Shown: piece after piece, positions 52,313 through 61,471 of the stretch | Numbering within the stretch: position 1 is the stretch's first letter | How the letters are laid out: every line of letters starts with the position of its first letter | Assembly: GCA_001314865.1 (NCBI GenBank) | Contig: LJZR01000006.1 | Span: forward strand, 124,001-188,000 | Length of the DNA: 64,000 nucleotides | Origin: Phormidesmis priestleyi Ana | GTDB lineage: Bacteria; Cyanobacteriota; Cyanobacteriia; Phormidesmidales; Phormidesmidaceae | Direction: 5' to 3' | Notes under the pieces: generated by a model | The model's database searches: none | What the model was told of the DNA's origin: nothing | Seen by the model: only the letters and a program-made list of their open reading frames with translations | Made by a program: the position numbers and the translations under genes

Positions 52313-53100
52313 TAGGCTTCCTCCCATAATGTACGTACTTCGCCCGGCATAAACTTAGTCACTTCAGCAATACGCGCGTCCGATAGTTCTTCTTTGGTCG
52401 CACTAAAAACTGCTCTAACAACCGTCTTTGGGCCAGTTGTTTTGGATAACCCGCCTTCTCGCTCTACTCTAAAGAAAAAGGTTTCATCGCTAAAGTTCAG
52501 CTTGGGTCGAATTTTACTCAAAAAGCTCACCAACGGATTAGAGTCCTTCCATAGCTCGGCAATTTCTTCTTGAGCGGCCTTTTTATCGGTATGCAGGGCT
52601 TCTACATGCAGCTCAGAAGCCACATCGTCGGTCGCCTCATGACTCATCAAATCTCGCATGGTTCTAAAAACGATCTCAGTGGCGTCGCGAGCATCATAAA
52701 TGTTGTCAATATGCCCCTTAAGCATGACTTTTTTTAAAAAGTCCATATCCTTAGTGGCAATTTCTGTGCTCGGCCCCTGTCGGAGCGTGGCGGGTGGATT
52801 CTCATCCATTTTTTCTAGCAACGCCCTGCCACTATCGGTGAGTTCGACAGCCTCAAGCTCAACATTGTCGGGTAGTGGGTTAGGGCCTACGTTAGCGTAG
52901 GCATCGCCTTCAAAATCAGCGTTGATATAGCCCTTTTGGTTAAGATAGTCTAAATGGGCTAAAACCTCGCTGTGGTTGGTGTTACGACCTACAAAGTCGG
53001 TAGCGCTAAGGTTCAAAGGAAGTGGATGATCGGCATTGGGGCGATCGCTCATTTTTTTGAGCAAAATATAGGCTATATCTTCTTTTAACTCTATCGTCAT
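52312..53100 (-). CDS. DUF2267 protein with N-terminal winged-helix-like part
   Basis: 262 residues from the ATG at 53100 (MTIELKEDIAYILL), GGAG 6 bases upstream. Residues 1-100 look like a winged helix (VLAHLDYLNQKGYINADFEG, VELTDSGRALLEKM). Residues about 120-262 match DUF2267: IYDARDATEIVFRTMRDLMS and VTKFMPGEVRTLWEEA at the end. DUF2267 proteins are small, often stress-linked, function unknown. The fusion to a DNA-binding-like part is notable. Confidence 0.75.
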   Translation of the reverse strand: MTIELKEDIAYILLKKMSDRPNADHPLPLNLSATDFVGRNTNHSEVLAHLDYLNQKGYINADFEGDAYANVGPNPLPDNVELEAVELTDSGRALLEKMDENPPATLRQGPSTEIATKDMDFLKKVMLKGHIDNIYDARDATEIVFRTMRDLMSHEATDDVASELHVEALHTDKKAAQEEIAELWKDSNPLVSFLSKIRPKLNFSDETFFFRVEREGGLSKTTGPKTVVRAVFSATKEELSDARIAEVTKFMPGEVRTLWEEA

Positions 53101-53179
53101 AAAAGTCTCCGGCAATTTAAAAGTTTGAACAGTGATTAGTTAGGGAGATATTTCCAGACACGGCCTGTCGGCTACGTGT

Positions 53180-53216
53180 CTAGCTAGTTGCAATCTAGCT
53201 AGTTGCAATCTAGCTA
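53180..53216. repeat. 15-bp tandem repeat, two and a half copies, intergenic
   Basis: CTAGCTAGTTGCAAT twice exactly, then CTAGCTA, upstream of the DUF2267 gene. Confidence 0.95.
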
Positions 53217-53384
53217 TAAAATCCTATAAGGCCCATCCCCTAAAAAGCCATCTTTGCCTCGTTTAACCTTAGCAGGCCGATCTTACGAGACCGTGCATTC
53301 GCTGGCGCTCACTCGGTAGAGATAAAAAACAACCCCCAATCTCCATCTTTAGAGAGACCCAAGAGGAAAAGGAAACCAGATAGG

Positions 53385-53828
53385 TTACTTTTTTATTTTA
53401 GGAATAGCTTCTGGATTCCGGACTTCTGGAGTGTGTGAGAGTACTGCAATAATTCCTGTTCGCTTAGTTTTTATCGTAGCGTCACTAAGCAAATCAAGTA
53501 CCTCTACATTCAGTATGCTTTCAATCAACGATTTAACTGGAGACATCATGGCTTGACTGAGATCCGCACGCACTTGTTCTGCCAGTTTTGTTTGGCCTTT
53601 TTCTAGCAGTAACTGCTCGGGCTGCGTAATGGAATCCTCTAAAACGACCACTAAAGTAGCATCAAATAGCTGACAAGAAACTTTTCCAGGTTGATGCCCT
53701 AACTGCTGCTTGTAAAGCGCCTGCATCTTCTGCGATATTTCTCGCTCTAACTGACCTGCTGTTTGGCTAGCTGTTGAACTACTAGCTGCTGAACTAACTA
53801 TTGGTGGATTAGAAACAGTTCCTTCCAT
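53385..53828 (-). CDS. DUF2294 protein
   Basis: 147 residues. After a Ser/Ala-rich N-terminus, LEREISQKMQALYKQQLGHQ and then VSCQLFDATLVVVLEDSITQ match DUF2294, found in bacteria with unknown role. The length fits. No membrane span. SD-like AGGAG upstream (revcomp of the region near 53838). Same strand as the DUF2267 pair but about 280 bp away. Confidence 0.78.
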   Translation of the reverse strand: MEGTVSNPPIVSSAASSSTASQTAGQLEREISQKMQALYKQQLGHQPGKVSCQLFDATLVVVLEDSITQPEQLLLEKGQTKLAEQVRADLSQAMMSPVKSLIESILNVEVLDLLSDATIKTKRTGIIAVLSHTPEVRNPEAIPKIKK

Positions 53829-54253
53829 CTTGTCGTTTAACTCCTGCTGCTTAAAAATCGTACTTGCGTGCTGATTTGAGTATTGAGATAGTGAGTACTG
53901 AGCTTTACCTAACTGAGTTTTATCGACAGCTGACTGATCGTATCAATATTTCTATTAAGGCTCATGCTACAGAAGATATAAATACATAAATAACAGAATG
54001 TATGAAAACAATGATAGGAGGTATGCCAAAAAAAATCGTCAGATTTTATTAGTTTTTTTGGGGTTTTGCCAGTTTTAATGAGAAACAAACAACGCATTGT
54101 CAATCTGCCGAATGGGGTACATTGCCTGCCTGCTAGGGACTCCGTCAAAAGATATGTCTGAATACGTCGCAGGGTAGATTTGAACCGATGCGTGAAAAGG
54201 ATTGTATGAATGAGTAGTTAAGAGCAAGCTCTAGAATAAGGAGGCAATTCGTC
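53829..54253. other. Divergent intergenic region
   Basis: About 420 bases between the DUF2294 and CsbD-like genes; promoters for both should lie here. A minus-strand frame at 53909-54148 has no support. The Shine-Dalgarno AAGGAGG of the next gene lies at 54238-54244. Confidence 0.5.
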
Positions 54254-54736
54254 ATGGTTGCGTTTAATCAGTTTTATCTCACTCTCAAGCGATCTCTCAA
54301 GCAATTGGCCCTTAGCCAATTGGCAGTACGAACTGTGTGCTTGTTGATGGTAACCGTTATTGCAATCGGTGGCGTATGGTCGCCAACTGCTATGGCAGTC
54401 GGTTCTCAAAAAGCCGCAGATGTTGTGAATGAGCGCGCAGCAGCTGAGCTAGATCGTGTATCTGGCGCAGGCACCAGCGACAAGCTAGGAGGCACTGTAC
54501 AAGAAACTGTAGGGAAAGCAAAGCGAGGCGCAGCTAATTTAACCGACGGTTTTGATAATTCTTTGGGCGATAAGCTCGACAGTGCAGCCAACAAACTCGA
54601 CGGCGCAACCGATGAGGTCGCGGGCAAAGTGAAGCGAGATGTCGGTAAGGCGAAAGGGGCTGCTGCTAACGCCGCTGATGACGTTGAAGAAACCTCTAAG
54701 GGATTTGTTGAATCTGTCAAAGACTTTTTCAACTAA
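54254..54736 (+). CDS. Secreted CsbD-like stress protein
   Basis: 160 residues. Signal peptide VCLLMVTVIAIGGVWSPTAMA, then low-complexity Ala/Lys/Asp/Gly helices: KLGGTVQETVGKAKRGAANL and GATDEVAGKVKRDVGKAKGA, the repeated GKxK pattern of CsbD/LEA-like proteins. Hydrophilic, likely unfolded in water; such proteins rise under osmotic or drying stress. Ends SVKDFFN. Strong AAGGAGG 9 bases upstream. Next gene follows by 104 bp. Confidence 0.8.
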   Translation: MVAFNQFYLTLKRSLKQLALSQLAVRTVCLLMVTVIAIGGVWSPTAMAVGSQKAADVVNERAAAELDRVSGAGTSDKLGGTVQETVGKAKRGAANLTDGFDNSLGDKLDSAANKLDGATDEVAGKVKRDVGKAKGAAANAADDVEETSKGFVESVKDFFN

Positions 54737-54840
54737 CGTTCTACTAGCGTCTGTTCTAACCGCGTCTGATTCACTCACTGGATTCCCAGGCTTGTTTTTG
54801 ACTCTTGTTTATTTAGATTTTCCCAGGAGGAAAATTTCTC

Positions 54841-55203
54841 ATGAAAAACTTTCGAGGCTATATTTCTAAGCTCGTACTTAGTCTGCGCCCTGTTGCGATC
54901 GCACTTGCCTGCGCATTAGTAGTGTTTTCTAGCGCTACACCTGCCTTTGCCTTTGGCAACAGCAACTCTAGCCCTAATAAAGGATTAGAGCAACTAGATG
55001 GCGTTCAAAAAGAGTCAGAAAAGGCTATCTCTGGCCCTATTGAGCACGCAAACGACGGCGAGAGTGTTACAAAGAACTCAGCTGAGGGACTCAACGGAGT
55101 ACAGGGCGCGGCAAACAAAGAGAACATGATCGGACGAGAAGACGCAGAAGGCAACACCATCGAAGAGAACATCAAAGATGTGTTGGAAAAAGTGACCCCT
55201 TAA
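54841..55203 (+). CDS. Low-temperature-induced-type secreted protein
   Basis: 120 residues. Signal peptide VAIALACALVVFSSATPAFAFG, then LEQLDGVQKESEKAI and NGVQGAANKENMIG, the pattern of cyanobacterial proteins annotated as low-temperature-induced. Small, hydrophilic, no cysteine. SD AGGAGG at 54825-54830, 10 bases before the ATG. Same direction as the CsbD-like gene and followed by a terminator. Confidence 0.78.
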   Translation: MKNFRGYISKLVLSLRPVAIALACALVVFSSATPAFAFGNSNSSPNKGLEQLDGVQKESEKAISGPIEHANDGESVTKNSAEGLNGVQGAANKENMIGREDAEGNTIEENIKDVLEKVTP

Positions 55204-55297
55204 GTCACCGCCAGTAGCATTGCGACGGACGGCTTTCCCTCATCTTTTATGCACGGATAGCACCTTTCGTAGCTAAATCTGCTGTAATCTAGTACTT

Positions 55298-55334
55298 AAT
55301 AGCCGACCAGAATTTTACTCTGGTCGGCTATTTT
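55298..55334 (+). terminator. Rho-independent terminator of the stress gene pair
   Basis: AATAGCCGACCAGA (55298-55311), 7-base loop, TCTGGTCGGCTATT (55319-55332) followed by TT. A perfect 14-bp stem 95 bp after the stop. Confidence 0.85.
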
Positions 55335-55340
55335 AGTTAA

Positions 55341-55384
55341 GCGACCTTGATAGTCAGCGACCTTTATAGTCAGCGACCTTGATA
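55341..55384. repeat. 16-bp tandem repeat, nearly three copies, intergenic
   Basis: GCGACCTTGATAGTCA, GCGACCTTTATAGTCA, GCGACCTTGATA, directly after the terminator. Confidence 0.93.
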
Positions 55385-55773
55385 GAATGCACCATCGCCA
55401 GCGTCTTCAAGTCTGCCAAATAGAACCCCGCATCGGGCAACCGCCCCTCCATAGACACTTTCAGACATCTTGCAGTTCGTCTGCATCAGTTCCAGAACTT
55501 TACTGTCTTCTACCGTCTTCATTCTTCACACCTTACTTCTGTTAAGGCCACCCTTATTCTTAAATCCCTTCTCCCGCTAAGCTCTACTTGCCGCAAAGCG
55601 GGGGATAGAAGAGGAAGAAGCACAAAGTAGCACAAAACTGTAAAAATGATACTGCAAAAACAAGAGGGAGGGAAGGATTGAAAATGAGGGCTAGTAAGAG
55701 ACGTAGCACAGGAGAAGCGCAGTAGAAATACTTGTAGTTAACAGTTAACAGTTAGCAGTTGACTCGACGCCAT
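55385..55773. other. Intergenic region, possible small-RNA locus
   Basis: About 390 bases with no gene on either strand. It ends in a second terminator on the plus strand although no coding gene precedes it, so a short transcript could start here. I see no family motif. CAGTTAACAGTTAACAGTTAGCAGTT near 55733-55760 is a short direct repeat. Confidence 0.4.
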
Positions 55774-55810
55774 AAAGCCCGCGTACTCAAAGTAGTACGC
55801 GGGCTTTTGA
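55774..55810 (+). terminator. Orphan hairpin terminator
   Basis: AAAGCCCGCGTACT (55774-55787), 6-base loop, AGTACGCGGGCTTT (55794-55807) then T. A perfect 14-bp GC-rich stem with a T-run on the plus strand; on the minus strand it lacks the T-run, so it is unlikely to serve the repeat-protein gene. Confidence 0.75.
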
Positions 55811-55898
55811 CTAGCTGGGGTTCATTGTTAGGGATAAGACGCGTTATTAGGAATAGGACACATAAGACGCGTTATGAATATACCTCTACAACAAGGAC

Positions 55899-58800
55899 TT
55901 ATACAACGGCAACTAGGCCACCTAAGGCGGCAACAATTGCTGAGATCAGCGCTGTCGCAAAGAGCCACCACGCCGACGCTTCTGCTGCTTTCTTAGTATC
56001 TTCTATCTGCTGCTGGGTTTGAGTCCTAATCGCATGCAGGCGATCCTCAATTTGTCGTTCTATGCTTTGTGCCTTATTCAGCACCGTGTCTCGGGCTTCT
56101 TCTATTTGATCAATGACGCGATTGACATCGCGCTCAGAGATGCTCTCGTGAGAGCTCAGAAGCGCAACTATAGTATTGCGGTCGAATTGTGAGAGGCGAT
56201 CGCTCAAAGCGCTAAATCCTGCATTCGGATCGTCAAACAACTTTTGCAAGTCGCGCTTAATCCCGTAGTAGTTCAGCTCTGGGCGATCTAACGAGTTGAG
56301 GTAATCGCGAATGCTGCCAAAGATGTTTTCAATAACAGACTCAATGCTGTGCTGCACACTGCGGATTTGACTCGTAAACTGGTGACGAACCTCGGTAATT
56401 CGCCCCACGGTTTCGGCAGCTTCCGCCTCAGTCATATCAGAGCGCTGGGACAACAAGGCAATCATGGTAGATTCGTCCATTTGGCCCAGGCGATCGGCTA
56501 GCTTGCTAGCTCCCAACTGCGGATCGTACAGCAACAGCTGTAAGTCTCGCTTAATGCCTTCAGGGTTCAGCGCCTCTTTGTGAGTATTGCTCAGGTAGTC
56601 TTCAAGCGCACTTTGGAACGATTTAGTTTGTGACTTCGCCCCAGAAGTAGCCCGGCGGGCCAAGCGGCGCGGCGACCGGACCACTTTTTGAATACTAGAG
56701 AGCAGATAATCAATGGTTCGATTCACATCTTCTGCCGTCAGGTCGTCTCGCTGAGCAAGTAGCTGCACAAGCGTATCGCGATCCATTTTAGATAGGCGAT
56801 AGCGCAAAGCCATAGCCCCTACTCTAGGATTGTCAATCAGCTTTTGCAGGTCGCGCTGGATACCTGTCGGGCTAAGCTCAGGCTTGCCTGTACTGCGCAA
56901 ATAATCAGCGATCGCCTGAGTGGCCTGTTCATATTTAGCCTGCGTTTGAGCAGTCACATTCTGGGGCACATGCATAGCTGCATGCCAGTTTTCATCTACG
57001 GCGTCCATCACTTGATTAATCTCTTGCTCAGAAAATTCAGAGCGCTGCGCCAGTATAGAAACTAACGTGCTGCGATCAAACTGCGAAAGACGACCTCTGA
57101 CCCGGCGAATGCCTTCGTTAGGTTCATCTAACAAAGTTTGCAAATCGCGCTTTATCCCTTCAGGACTCAGCTCAGGCTTGCCCGTGCTGCTTAAATAGCC
57201 TTCAAGCGATTTCTGCTGTTGCTGAAGGCGAACCTTAGCCGATTGTTCAACGCCTTCGGCATCAGCAATGATGCGTTGTAGCAATTTTGCATAGTGTTCT
57301 GACACCTCATGAGCAGCAACGTCATTACGACCAGTCAGGAACTGACGAATGTAGTTGCTATCCAATGCGCCTAAGTATTCGCGCAGTTGAGCGGCTTGTA
57401 GAGGCTCATCTTCCATAATGGCCCTAAAGGCGCGATCGCCCATTTCAGAAGTGAGTTCACTGGCTGGAGAGTACTTGAAAAACGCCTCTAGCTGCTGACG
57501 AACTCGCTTTTCAGCCTCAATCGCTTCGGCTGCAATGACATCTTTTAGCACCGCTTGACGGACTATCTCTAGGCGGTTGCTAATGCTGCTAATCTCATCC
57601 TGGGTCAGCATTCCTCTCGAAGCAAGCGTTTGAACAAAGAGCTTACGGCCAAATCCAGAAAGCTGTTCCCTCATTTGAGTTTTGTCAGCTTCATTGTCGT
57701 ACAGCACATTGCGGAATACATCCTCTAACTCAGCAGACTTTAGCTCACCAATATAAGCATGACGCAGGTAATCTTCAGCATCGTGCTTAATGATGTTGTC
57801 ATCAGTGGGCATAGCGCTCTTCATCTGGTCAGGGGCGGCATCGCTGGCTTGTCCCGTAAGCTCGCTTTGCACCGATTTAATCTGGCTAATAATGCGGTTA
57901 GCATCCATATCGGGCAGATCCACTTTGGCGAGTACCATGCCAATCAAAGTGTTGAGCCCCTGCGCGGCTACTCGCTCCATTGGGCCTTGGCCTTTGCTTT
58001 GGCTGTCGCTCTGATCGCGACCATCACCATGGGTGCTACTGCGTTGCTGGCGTATTTCTTTCACCAGCGCACTTAGCTGATCACTTAGCCCCTTAGAAGC
58101 AAGCTGGCCACCAGTAGCCGAGCCTACTAACGCCATAATATTGCCGAGCGTTTCGCTGCTGCCAGTGTTGTTTTTCCACACACGGTATAGGCGCTTCGCC
58201 AAGCGGTTTGTTTCTTCTTTAGAAAGATTGGTGCGATCGCTCAGCAACTTAGCAAACATTTCTTCGTTCACCTGAGGCAAAGAATCACGGTCTGCATTGG
58301 CAATCTCAGAACGATTAATGAGGCGCTCAAACTCTTTCTCGACCGATTCAACATCTACCTCGTGAGAGCGCAGGCTGTACAAATAGTCTTGCAATGTATC
58401 TTTAATACCCGTGCTATTTATCCCCTGGGTAAATTCGCGCCTAATAGCAGCGGCAGTCGCTTCTGCGGTGTGAACTACTTGGTCGCCTGCACTCTTGGCC
58501 CCTAAAGCAGCCGTAGCCGTACCAAAAATTGTTTGAAATCCGCTCGTGGCTGACCTGACAACAGAACCAATCAAAGATCCTACTGCTGTAGAGCTAAACC
58601 AAACCAGCAGCATAAAATAAGCCGCCCAAATGACGAGTCCGGTAATCACACCTGCCCAGGGATCGGTATAAATCGTGAGCCTAACCGCGAGCCAGCAGGC
58701 AAAAAATAGCGCTAAGCTAACAGTAATAAGGGTCCAAAGCCCAAAGGCAAGGCTAATTTTTTGAATAGGTGAGCCGCTGGAACTGGAGCCACTAGAACTG

Positions 58801-59066
58801 CTGTCAGAACTACTACCAGAACTACTGCCAGAATGGGCCACGTATGAGACACCCGCTGCGGCTGACAGGTTAGTGAGCAGCAACTGAAAGCCAAAGGCTA
58901 AAATGACGCCAGAGAGCATTGTGATAAAAAACTGTCCGCCCTGAACCGGTTCAGGGCCTTCTATGATGATGGTATCCGCCTGAGCCAGCAAGCTAGTAGG
59001 TAAGGTGGCCAGCGGATTAGGTAGGTTTATGTGAATGGCCAGGAGCAGGCCGTCGTAAAGTCCCAT
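55899..59066 (-). CDS. 1055-residue membrane protein with seven tandem helical repeats
   Basis: No known family recognised. Residues 46-70, 104-128 and 137-165 are membrane helices, with a Ser/Gly-rich loop (79-99) between the first two; one more helix ends the protein (1032-1054). Between them lie seven units of about 75 residues with roughly 100-residue spacing in the last four: 221-297, 428-505, 523-600, 620-694, 718-792, 820-894, 918-992. Each later unit has the form YLxxxxxPELxxxGIKRDLQ, a short acidic turn, RLSQFDRxTLVxLLAQR and a final helix with VNRVIDQI. Linkers are charged and may coil. Probably an envelope scaffold or sensor; database labels of transporter for such proteins would not fit the layout. 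Confidence 0.85.
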   Translation of the reverse strand: MGLYDGLLLAIHINLPNPLATLPTSLLAQADTIIIEGPEPVQGGQFFITMLSGVILAFGFQLLLTNLSAAAGVSYVAHSGSSSGSSSDSSSSGSSSSGSPIQKISLAFGLWTLITVSLALFFACWLAVRLTIYTDPWAGVITGLVIWAAYFMLLVWFSSTAVGSLIGSVVRSATSGFQTIFGTATAALGAKSAGDQVVHTAEATAAAIRREFTQGINSTGIKDTLQDYLYSLRSHEVDVESVEKEFERLINRSEIANADRDSLPQVNEEMFAKLLSDRTNLSKEETNRLAKRLYRVWKNNTGSSETLGNIMALVGSATGGQLASKGLSDQLSALVKEIRQQRSSTHGDGRDQSDSQSKGQGPMERVAAQGLNTLIGMVLAKVDLPDMDANRIISQIKSVQSELTGQASDAAPDQMKSAMPTDDNIIKHDAEDYLRHAYIGELKSAELEDVFRNVLYDNEADKTQMREQLSGFGRKLFVQTLASRGMLTQDEISSISNRLEIVRQAVLKDVIAAEAIEAEKRVRQQLEAFFKYSPASELTSEMGDRAFRAIMEDEPLQAAQLREYLGALDSNYIRQFLTGRNDVAAHEVSEHYAKLLQRIIADAEGVEQSAKVRLQQQQKSLEGYLSSTGKPELSPEGIKRDLQTLLDEPNEGIRRVRGRLSQFDRSTLVSILAQRSEFSEQEINQVMDAVDENWHAAMHVPQNVTAQTQAKYEQATQAIADYLRSTGKPELSPTGIQRDLQKLIDNPRVGAMALRYRLSKMDRDTLVQLLAQRDDLTAEDVNRTIDYLLSSIQKVVRSPRRLARRATSGAKSQTKSFQSALEDYLSNTHKEALNPEGIKRDLQLLLYDPQLGASKLADRLGQMDESTMIALLSQRSDMTEAEAAETVGRITEVRHQFTSQIRSVQHSIESVIENIFGSIRDYLNSLDRPELNYYGIKRDLQKLFDDPNAGFSALSDRLSQFDRNTIVALLSSHESISERDVNRVIDQIEEARDTVLNKAQSIERQIEDRLHAIRTQTQQQIEDTKKAAEASAWWLFATALISAIVAALGGLVAVV

Positions 59067-59622
59067 AGCGTTTTCTCTTTAAGTTTCAAATTGTTGAGTA
59101 GGGTTCTATTCATTAAGCTATTTTGCAAGGGTTTATTCCTCTCTCATTTGATGGAATCTTTGGTATGAACATTTTGGCCGTCCTTACCCGATTCTCTCTC
59201 TTTCGGTATAGCGTGGTAAGAGTTACGCTATCGCAAGGGCATAGCGCAGATAGATACTAATAGACATTAGATAGATATTAGAAAGAAAGGGAGAAATAGA
59301 CTGCTCAATTGGAAGAACCGGTGATGGCCTTAAGATGGCTTTAAGATTGCCTTAAGATTGATTAGAAACGAGAGTCAAATAGCGTTAGAAATAACTGCCG
59401 CTAGTGATGATAATTGTCATTTGTACGTCTGCGATCGCACACCATCAAATAGCAAACAAATAGCAAAGGCTCAGCAACCGCTAAAATCGCTCAACCCTAA
59501 AAAGCAAAAAACCTTGCCGGTAAAAATGGAAAAATCAGGCCAAAAATTCGCGAATCATGCTTTTTGAAACCGTACTTTTTGATTATGCTGGTTGATTATG
59601 TTGTTTAAGCGAGGCTATTACA
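59067..59622. other. Divergent intergenic region
   Basis: About 550 bases. An 11-bp unit (GATGGCCTTAA / GATTGCCTTAA) is repeated three to four times at 59324-59360. A plus-strand frame at 59358-59567 is basic, without family signature. No RNA gene recognised. Confidence 0.5.
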
Positions 59623-60090
59623 GTGCTGATTCTTCTCTGGTTGATTTTGGGGTCAGTGCTGGCGCTAATTTTTGTGACATTTGCCCGAACTGAACCCACT
59701 AGGGAGCGAGCCATTTTGGCCGCAGGTTTGGTAGTCGCTGCTTTTATCTACGTGGTTCTTGCCTTCGCGGGTGGCAGCAGCGATTGGATTGGGATAGAAA
59801 TGCTGGGCTTAGTGATGTATGGTCTTGCAGCTGTTCTAGGCGTTTATTACTCGTCATGGTGGTTGGCTTTTGGCTGGGCAGCCCACCCGGTGTGGGATAT
59901 ATGTCTGCATTTACTGGGTATGAGGGCAACACAAGGCATAGGCGCTACCTTTGCCCCTGAATGGTACATTTACCTATGCATTGGCCTAGATATATCCGTA
60001 GCGACTTACATCGTTCGTAGTCACCTCAGTCCTGCCCTACGCCTTAAAAACCAAAATCTTAAAAACCCAAAAAACCAGATTAGAGACTAA
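59623..60090 (+). CDS. Small integral membrane protein (DUF6010-like)
   Basis: 155 residues, GTG start at 59623. Four to five membrane helices: LILLWLILGSVLALIFVTF, ILAAGLVVAAFIYVVLAFAG, LGLVMYGLAAVLGVYYS, and a last one near YIYLCIGLDISVATYIV. WWLAFGWAAHPVWDICLHLL and FAPEWYIYLC resemble the DUF6010 group. The tail is a basic Asn/Lys repeat (LKNQNLKNPKNQ). Function unknown. Confidence 0.72.
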   Translation: MLILLWLILGSVLALIFVTFARTEPTRERAILAAGLVVAAFIYVVLAFAGGSSDWIGIEMLGLVMYGLAAVLGVYYSSWWLAFGWAAHPVWDICLHLLGMRATQGIGATFAPEWYIYLCIGLDISVATYIVRSHLSPALRLKNQNLKNPKNQIRD

Positions 60091-60377
60091 AACTGCTCCA
60101 CCATCCACAACCCACCTTGAGGTCACTCACTTTGCTTCAGTCTGACCTAAAGTCTGGTACAAAACTGGCCTAAAAAGTGGAAGAACTCATGCTCAAAAAG
60201 AAACGATCAAAAAGGAACGTATAGTCATAATAATAAGTCTCTATTCCAGAACCTACCAGCTGAGAACTCTAGTTTAGTTTTTGATGATTCTTTAAAATAG
60301 CTTAGTTCAATCATTAAAAAATTTAGTTCAGTCACAGATTACGTTTAGTATGTTGGCCAACCGATCGACTTCTAGAT

Positions 60378-60812
60378 ATGCAACTCACCAATAAAATTAA
60401 TAGCAAAGCTGCCTACGCAAGCATGGCTGCCGACTGTACCCAGCTCATAGACGAGCAAGTGGCCGCTAAAAGTGGCCTATCGGGAGTCGCCCTTAAAACA
60501 GCCTATAAAGTCATCAACAGCTTGGGCAATGACTACGTAAAAGGAGCAGTGCAACGGCTTCTACCTGAGGCGCTCAGTGCTCTAAGCCCTATGTGGGCAG
60601 AAGGCTTAGAGCAGGGTAATCCGGTAGACTACTTAATCGATCAGCGCGATCGCACCGCCGACACCCTCTTAAACGCCACCGACGCCCGAATTGAAAAAAA
60701 CGGAGGAGGCATTGTAGGCGCCTCCTACAACAAGCTGCGCAAATCCATTAAGCAAGACGTGGTTGACGCCGTTCCCGGCCTAGCCAGAATTATCGGCAAG
60801 CACGCAGCCTAA
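60378..60812 (+). CDS. Conserved hypothetical protein (DUF6918-like)
   Basis: 144 residues, soluble, mostly helical. GLSGVALKTAYKVINSLGND, ALSALSPMWAEGLEQG and VPGLARIIGKHA resemble a family shared by cyanobacteria and actinobacteria with no known role. No catalytic residues evident and no membrane span. It stands alone between two other envelope-type genes. After the stop, a 12-bp unit (CAGATAAAACCA) is duplicated at 60832-60858. Confidence 0.7.
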   Translation: MQLTNKINSKAAYASMAADCTQLIDEQVAAKSGLSGVALKTAYKVINSLGNDYVKGAVQRLLPEALSALSPMWAEGLEQGNPVDYLIDQRDRTADTLLNATDARIEKNGGGIVGASYNKLRKSIKQDVVDAVPGLARIIGKHAA

Positions 60813-61042
60813 GAAAACAGATCAGAAAGCAGATAAAACCACAGATAAAACCACAGACATAAAACTCACAGAATAAAGCTGCGGTTACATAACCTGCTAA
60901 ATAGCCTGCCGACATAGGGGCTTGGCAGTGCCCTCTTCCGTGCAATCGGTTCAGAGCCTCTGGCAACCAACGCATGTATAAAATGTACCCTCGCTCACAG
61001 CAACTTCTTTTTTGCAACGCAACAGGTACCAGGCACAGCCCC

Positions 61043-61471
61043 TTAGTCGTCAGATTCGAGTGATTCATTCTCAAGCCCAGGCGTCAGTGTTTTAACATTG
61101 CCAGGATAAATTTCACCCATTTCGCCTACCGCATCCGCCGTCTCTTTCGCAATGCGCTCGGCTTTCTTAGCAGGCCTTCCTTGCAGTTGTTCGTCCTCTC
61201 CCTTCCACTGACGATACGTAACCGGGCGGCCATTTTCACCTCGGGCAATTAGGTCGTTTAAGGCATCTTTAGTACTGGAGCTTAAATCCGATGAATCTAC
61301 ACTAGTCGTTAGTAAAAACAAACCGACAAAGGCAATAGGCACCCACCGTTGCGGTTGTAGACGATTCCACAGATGAGAGACCTGACGCGAGAATTGAGAG
61401 AATTGAGCAATAACTGAATTAATGACTGCCATAGCCGACTTAATAACTGACTGAGTAGTTGACGCCACCAT
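61043..61471 (-). CDS. Hypothetical protein with one membrane segment
   Basis: 142 residues; AAGGAG lies 7-8 bases upstream of the ATG at 61471, supporting this start. A hydrophobic stretch WVPIAFVGLFLLTTSV (about residues 43-58) is a signal or anchor; the rest (LNDLIARGENGRPVTYRQWK, KAERIAKETADAVGEMG) is charged and helical and recalls the CsbD/low-temperature class in style. Not assigned to a family. Convergent with the DUF6918-like gene. Confidence 0.68.
   Translation of the reverse strand: MVASTTQSVIKSAMAVINSVIAQFSQFSRQVSHLWNRLQPQRWVPIAFVGLFLLTTSVDSSDLSSSTKDALNDLIARGENGRPVTYRQWKGEDEQLQGRPAKKAERIAKETADAVGEMGEIYPGNVKTLTPGLENESLESDD

Noticed and set aside
53909-54148. 79-codon minus-strand frame between DUF2294 and the CsbD-like gene
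   Set aside because: No domain, composition of spacer DNA, and no ribosome site.
55759-56022. Plus-strand frame across the orphan terminator
   Set aside because: It reads through a strong hairpin and is antisense to the end of the repeat-protein gene.
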